Of a stretch of DNA of 64,000 nt, positions 58,823-64,000 are shown piece after piece. The notes under the pieces are model-generated. The model worked only from the letters and a program-made list of their open reading frames with translations. It searched no databases and had not been told where the DNA came from. Numbering within the stretch: position 1 is the stretch's first letter; every line of letters begins with the position of its first letter. The DNA is from Manis javanica (Eukaryota; Chordata; Mammalia; Pholidota; Manidae): positions 29,345,343 to 29,409,342 of the forward strand of contig NC_133156.1 of the NCBI RefSeq assembly GCF_040802235.1. Reading direction: 5' to 3'. Position numbers and translations under genes: made by a program.

Positions 58823-58871
58823 CCGTCGGGTAGGCGGCGGGAGCGGCGGCCGAAGGTTTCCTGGTTAACAT
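58823..58871 (-). CDS. DYRK2: DYRK2 exon 1 coding part
   Basis: Starts at the ATG 58871-58869 and encodes MLTRKPSAAAPAAYPT plus the first base of a Gly codon, then a GTAAGG donor. The residues are identical to the human DYRK2 start as I know it, and the split Gly codon is completed by exon 2. The ATG has a G at -3. The kinase acts in cytoplasm and nucleus, for example on p53 Ser46 and proteasome subunits, and as a scaffold of the EDD-DDB1-VprBP ubiquitin ligase. This N-terminal part precedes the kinase domain and is absent from the short isoform. The large third exon with the kinase domain is not visible in the window. Confidence 0.93.
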
Positions 58872-58894
58872 GGCCGCTGGAGGAGAAAATGCAT
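58865..58894 (-). promoter_or_regulatory. Short upstream ORF overlapping the DYRK2 start
   Basis: An ATG at 58894-58892, 23 nt before the main ATG, opens a nine-codon frame (MHFLLQRPC) whose TAA (58867-58865) lies just inside the DYRK2 coding start, in a different frame. It has G at -3 and C at +4. Such an overlapping uORF can lower initiation at the main ATG. Whether the transcript includes it depends on the real start site. Confidence 0.6.
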
Positions 58895-59200
58895 TTCAGG
58901 GCTGCAGTCTCCGCCGCTGCCGCCGCCTCGTCGCCCCTCTCGCGGGTCTCCGGTGCCTCGTCGCCGCCTCGCGTCAGCTACAGCCGGACACACACAGTCC
59001 GCTGCATCCCCTCGGTCCGGGCCCGCCGCCGCGAGCCCCGCGCTCTCCTCGCCGCCGTCATCCTCTCTTCCTCGGGCGGCTGCAGCAACCCCCGGCCCGA
59101 GCACATGCTTTGCCCTCCCCTGCGCGCCGCTGGCCTCCCCGATTCCCTCACATAGGGAGCGGAGGAGCGGGCTGCGCCGCGCAGACCCACTCGCTCGGAG
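58872..59200 (-). promoter_or_regulatory. Probable DYRK2 5'UTR and core promoter
   Basis: GC-rich leader directly upstream of the DYRK2 ATG, with at least three further upstream ATGs on the minus strand (near 58999, 59064 and 59106). The start site cannot be fixed from sequence. A TATA-less, dispersed start is expected. Confidence 0.6.
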
Positions 59201-59639
59201 CCTCCTCCCGGGATCGCGGGCGCGCACGCGCACGCGCACACTCGCTCTGGCGCGCGCCGGGACGACAACCCCGCCTCCACTCCGCGCCACCGCGGGTGCA
59301 GGCCCCGCCCCCAGACCCCAGCCTCCCCCGCTCAGGCACACACTCGGGCGTACACCCCGCCCGCACCCAGCCGCCCACAGAAGTCCCTCCCCGCGGCCCA
59401 ATCATCTGCATGGCCACCCCTCCACTCCCCGGAAAACTGCAGCCTCTGCTCGCCCTCTGCCCCCCCCCCCAAATCCCCTCCCGGCATCTGCACCGCCCAC
59501 CTCGGCTCCCCTACTAACAACCTTTCCCTCTCCAGCCTCCAGCCCCCGCAGAACCCCTCCTTTTCTCTACCGCGCAACCTACCGCTCCTCTCCTAGCGAA
59601 ATCACTGCAAGACCTCTCGTCTTCCATGCGCGCCCCCAA

Positions 59640-61560
59640 ACACAAATTATTGCAGCTTTTCGAACCTAATGGCTGCTCACAAACAATACCACCCGCCTCC
59701 CCGGTCCCAGTGGCACATCCACCCCCAATTTATCATCTCAATAACTTAGTTGTGCAAGAATCACCTCGGTAAGTCAAGTCCAGTAGAGGGCCGCAATTTA
59801 GCCCGGTGACCCCGCGTGTAGGCGAAGGAGGGAACTGCCCTCCCACCTCCACCTCCACCACGCACACCCACCCCGATTTACTGACACCAAGTGACCGCTC
59901 TCCAATCGCTAGGACAAGGGGAGGCAGAGGCGCGTGTGGACTGCTGCTGGGGAAGCTGTTGGCTGCGGGTTGCTAGGAAAAAATAAACATCGGAGACACC
60001 TCCCATTTCCTTACAACTCGTAGCCTTTCCCTGGCGCGGCCACTGGGAGAGCCACACCTTCCTTTCAGCTTTCTTGAGGTCAGGGAGTGACACCTAATTC
60101 TTCTCATTCCCAGAGACAATTCTCTGTCCTTCCAAAACAAATGAATAATTTCCCTTCCTTTTAGTTTGTCATCTACAGCCTCTCTTTCCCTTGCAGACTG
60201 AAAAGTTGCTTGGCCATCTCACAACCCATGTCCCATTGTGTGCGGCCGCCGCCTTTGTACAAAGGTCACAGATTTTGTCACTTCAGCAGTTGTGGGGACG
60301 CTGGGGGGAGATGGGCAATCTCGGATGAGGGGGCCGGGCAGAGAGCTATGCCGTGCACGTCCTTCCTGAGACAGGCCCGGTTTGACGTTCTCCTGGGGAC
60401 CTGGGTACATTACTCTCGGGTCCCTGGCTGGACGAAGTATGCAGACCGGTATTAATTCAGACTCAAATCAGAAGGGGGCCATCTCCTGCGGAGTCCCATC
60501 ACCCCTACTGTTTGCAAATTGCCACAGCAGCCTCCCAAAGAGATCACCCATAGCTTTTTGCAAATGCCAAAAACGGAATTTTTCAGAGGTAGAGTGTGTC
60601 CTGCTCAGAGCCTCCAGGGATCCTGCAGGGGCATTAAGGATAGACAGCATTGACTGAGGGGGCAGGTGACAAAGAGTGAAATTTTGCCTAGTAATATGTC
60701 TCTCCACAAAATCCTTTTGGTGCCTTCTCCTAATAAAGCAGAACCACAGTGAAATAATGAATCCAATAATATGCCTTTAGAGGGATGATGACCTGATTAG
60801 GTCCAAGCAAGAAACAGGCCCCTTTGCTTGTCATCACAGGCTGCAGCCTTCAAATTCACTTGGGAAACATACTTAGTGTTGTGAATTAACTAAAAGAGCT
60901 ACTTTGTGGCAGAGATGAAGCTAGAACCCACTTGCTGACTCCCAGTCTAATTTCACTATGCTTTCTCTATCTTGGATTTGTGAGAACCTCTGACCTCTTT
61001 CCTTCTTTTCTCTTCAAAAACAATTATTTTCATACTGTTTTCCTTTTTAAATGAGTGCTCTATACAACTGAAGTTCAAATATAAAATTTGAAGCAAAAAA
61101 TTCTATTTTAATGTAACTTGACACTGCTTTTCCCTTGTTATTCTTACAATATTTAAGTAGAAGCTAAATATGCTACTGCTGTTTCATGAATTTTAAAAAA
61201 TGCCATTGAAAATCATAGCTTGTGAAATCCGAATCGGTAATATTAATCCACACGTTAAGCATGAGGAAAAGGAACACTTTTTTAAAATAAAGGGACACAA
61301 AGAATCATTAACTTTAATCAAAGAAAGAAAAAGATACGTTTTAGAGAACTCTTCCTAGTATATTGTTTATGACATGACAAGTATAATTTCAGTTTTGATT
61401 TTTTTTTCTTTCTGACAGTCGGGAAAATTTGTAATTAATCCAATCTTTGGGTCTTTTAATTATACATGGTGCACTTTTCAAAATTATATTCTTACTGACC
61501 TCAAAGTTAGTATTCACAGCTGCTTGGATTTCCCTCATTCTGTTTAATTTTGATGACCTC
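59640..61560. other. Region upstream of DYRK2, no gene
   Basis: GC content falls off after 59640. An AT-rich stretch follows without recognised repeats or coding regions. The first kilobase could hold promoter-proximal elements, but none is identifiable by eye. Confidence 0.5.
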
Positions 61561-61562
61561 AA

Positions 61563-61565
<3 letters not shown>

Positions 61566-61617
<52 letters not shown>
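61566..61617. repeat. (TA)n microsatellite
   Basis: About 26 TA units, uninterrupted. Confidence 0.97.
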
Positions 61618-61623
<6 letters not shown>

Positions 61624-62209
61624 CATGCAAATACGCTCCTTGAGTTTTCTAGGAGAATGAACTGGGTAAATCCTAGGAGTTATTACCCTCAAACTTTATT
61701 ACTTTGATGCATCATTATTAATTTTATTGTACATTTACCTCTTTATAAAACCCTTTATGTTATCATATTTAATCTGCACAACTCATAACCTGACCAGAGT
61801 TGTACTGATGTTAAGAAGTAACCTCCTCAGGGGACTCCAATCAGTTAGGAAGAGTCTGTTCTTTGATTCTTGCCTGTTGTAACAAAATCCATCTGTTCTG
61901 TATGCTTATAAAATCCAGATTCAATAACAGGTAGGCAGGATGTGGCAGGATTAAAGAGAGAAACTTCGGGAAACTCAGAATGGAGTCTTGTGGAAGAAAG
62001 CTAATTTTTTCATTGGAGAAAGTACTGATCACAGAGAAACTGGAAATGAACAAGAAAATCGCTGGTTTCAAAGCACATTCACTCATTTAATCCCTTTATC
62101 CCAGAAACATTTACAAAGAACTTAGTATGTGCGAGGCCTATGGGATGTGATTAATCGTCAGATGTAGTGGGCTTTAGCCCGACAATCTATTGGGACCTCA
62201 TTTTTTTTA

Positions 62210-62770
62210 TTCTATTAAGCAATAAGCAGTAAGCATCTACCATATTTTTTACCCTGTTAGTACTGAGGCTATAGTTAAAAAAATTATCCCTGGCTCTAGC
62301 ATTGCTATTAAGAGGTTCACAGTCCAGCAGGAGAGACTAGACATTTAATGATGCGATGAAGCAGAAACCAGGGCAGATAGGCACGAGGGTGACACACAGG
62401 AGGGTGATGAGCTGTACCTAAGTGGTGACTGGCATCAAGGGAGCTCTGCTTCAGTGAAGGTTTTAAAGGTAGTTGGGAATTTGGCATTCAGACAATCCAG
62501 GCTAGAACATTCTAGGCAGAAGAAATAGGATGTGCATGGATGCTAACGTCTAAGGAAACACAGTGTATTCTGGGAGCAGTATAAGTAATTCAGAATAGAG
62601 GAAGCTGGGTTGGCAGAGAGAAAGGCGGTACTCTTTTCTTCATAAGGTTAGGGTTATGGATGATAGACTCAGGTTAAGAATTATCTGAAACTTTATCAGC
62701 TGTGGGAATATGAAAATAAGGTACGAGTCTTTTAAAGCAAGTAGGTAAAATGCTGGTGATCTAAAAGTGT
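62210..62770. repeat. Ancient L2-like repeat fragment
   Basis: Same type as 32040-33085: 'aagaggttcacagtccagcaggagagactagac', GAACATTCTAGGCAGAAGAA, and 'aggaagctgggttggcagag'. It is directly followed by the L1 tail. Confidence 0.45.
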
Positions 62771-62784
62771 CTGGCCAGGTTGGT

Positions 62785-64000
62785 CATATTTTGTTTTGTT
62801 TTTGTTTGTTTTTTGTTTTATCATCTTCCCTTTAGATTTTTAAAATTCATTTTATTATCATTAATCTACAATTACATGAAGAACATTATGGTTACTAGAC
62901 TCACCCCTTCACCAAGTCCCCCCCACAAACCCCATTACAGTCACTGTCCATCAGCATACTAAGATGCTGTAGAATCACTACTTGTCTTCTTTGTGTTGCA
63001 CAGCCATCCCTGTGCCCCACACACATTATACATGCTAATAATAATGTCCCCTTTCTTTCCCCCACCTTATTCTTCCCTTCCCACCCATCTTCCCCAGTCC
63101 CTTTCCCTTGGGTAACTGTTAGTCCATTCTTGGGCTCTGTGATTCTGCTGCTGTTTTGTTCCTTCACTTTTTCTTTGTTCTTACACTCCACATATGAGTG
63201 AAATCATTTGGTACTTATCTTTCTCCACCTGATTTATTTCACTGAGCATAATACCCTCTAGCTCCATCCATGTTGTTGCAAATGGTAGGATTTGTTTTCT
63301 TCTTATGGCTGAATAATATTCCATTGTGTATATGTACCACATCTTCTTTATCCATTCATCTACTGATGGATATTTAGGTTGCTTCCATTTCTTAGCTATT
63401 GTAAATAGTGCTGCGATAAACATAGGGGTGCATATGTCTTTTTCAAACTGGGCTGCTGCATTCTTAGGGTAAATTCCTAGAAGTGGAATTCCTGGGTCAA
63501 ATGGAATTTCTATTTTGAGCTTTTTGAGGAACCTCCATACTGCTTTCCACAATGGTTGAACTAATTTACATTCCCACCAACAGTGTAGGAGGGTTCCCCT
63601 CTCTCCACAACCTCACCAACATTTGTTGTTATTTGTCTTTTGGATTGTGTTGATCCTTACTGGTGTGAGATGATATCTCATTGTGGTTTTAATTTACATT
63701 TCTCTGATGACCAGCGATGTGGAGCATCTTTTCATGTGTCTGTTGGCCATCTGAATTTCTTCTTTGGAGAACTGTCTGTTCAATTCCTATGCTTATTTTT
63801 AATTAGATTATTTGCTTTTTGTTTGTTGAAGTGCATGAGCTCTTTATATATTTTGGATGTCAACCTTTTTTTGGATCTGTCATTTATGAATATATTCTCC
63901 CATACTGTAGGATGCCTTTTTTTTCTATTGGTGGTGTCCTTTGCTATACAGAAGCTTTTCAGCTTGATATAGTCCTACTTATTCATTTTTGCTTTTGTTT
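62785..64000 (-). mobile_element. LINE-1 3' part, truncated by window edge
   Basis: Read on the minus strand, this is ORF2 C-terminal sequence (from 64000 to 63181) and then the 3'UTR, ending near 62850 with a T-rich tract on the plus strand (62788-62820), which is the decayed poly-A tail. The ORF2 end at 63552-63181 encodes IPFDPGIPLLGIYPKN and KKMWYIYTMEYYSAI and ends in ISLICGV before a stop. It is of the same L1 lineage as 46109-46664. Upstream parts near 63553-63990 show frame breaks, so it is probably inactive. Confidence 0.92.

Larger units (their letters stand above)
57860..59640. promoter_or_regulatory. CpG island over the DYRK2 5' end
   Basis: The DNA changes abruptly from AT-rich to GC- and CpG-dense and back at about 59640. 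It holds GC boxes (such as the CCCCGCCCCC at about 59304) and NRF1-like GCGCACGCGC repeats near 59220-59240, and no obvious TATA box in front of exon 1. Such islands are typical broad promoters of widely expressed genes. Long open frames inside it on both strands are composition effects. Confidence 0.93.

Noticed and set aside
57777-59669. Long open frames on both strands in the CpG island (up to about 300 codons)
   Set aside because: Extreme GC content removes stop codons. The frames are Pro/Ala/Arg-rich, overlap each other on both strands, and only the two DYRK2 segments match a known protein with correct splice sites.
1-64000. CRISPR arrays, bacterial operons, tRNA and rRNA genes
   Set aside because: No regular spacer-repeat array, operon structure or cloverleaf was seen. 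The window is mammalian nuclear DNA.

Overview
This window is nuclear DNA from a placental mammal. It is AT-rich and gene-poor, with LINE-1 copies of several ages, MIR, L2-like and MLT1-type fossils, Tigger-like DNA transposons, a gammaretroviral provirus and one CpG-island promoter. No Alu is present and I see no young tRNA-derived SINE. The L1 5'UTR and 3'UTR look laurasiatherian; a pangolin or carnivore relative is my guess, from memory of similar L1s, and is not proven.

Layout from left to right. 1-4178 is a nearly full-length but dead L1 on the minus strand, cut by the left edge within its reverse transcriptase. 4179-13578 has no gene, only MIR and L1 3' fragments and simple repeats. 13579-22118 is a complete gammaretroviral provirus on the minus strand: two 526-bp LTRs, a 4-bp ACAC target duplication, a proline-tRNA primer site, gag and pol with nine premature stops, and an unbroken 612-codon env. 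22119-57700 is a repeat mosaic without a recognisable gene. It holds a nearly perfect 148-bp inverted duplication (25223-25370 and 27041-27188), two Tigger-like elements and several nested L1 insertions. 57860-59640 is a CpG island with the promoter, exon 1 and exon 2 of DYRK2 on the minus strand. 59640-62800 is sparse upstream DNA, and 62800-64000 is the 3' part of another minus-strand L1.

The only recognised host gene is DYRK2, identified from its N-terminal residues and matching splice sites. Two things are odd. Exon 2 lacks one base relative to the reading frame known from human DYRK2, and the large kinase exon is not found in the 58 kb downstream of it. Either an assembly fault or a real rearrangement could explain this.

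The provirus is young: seven LTR differences suggest a few million years at a typical mammalian neutral rate. It has far more nonsense codons in gag and pol than that age predicts, yet none in env. I see no new multi-gene system. The strongest leads are the spared env, the inverted duplication and the incomplete DYRK2 locus.
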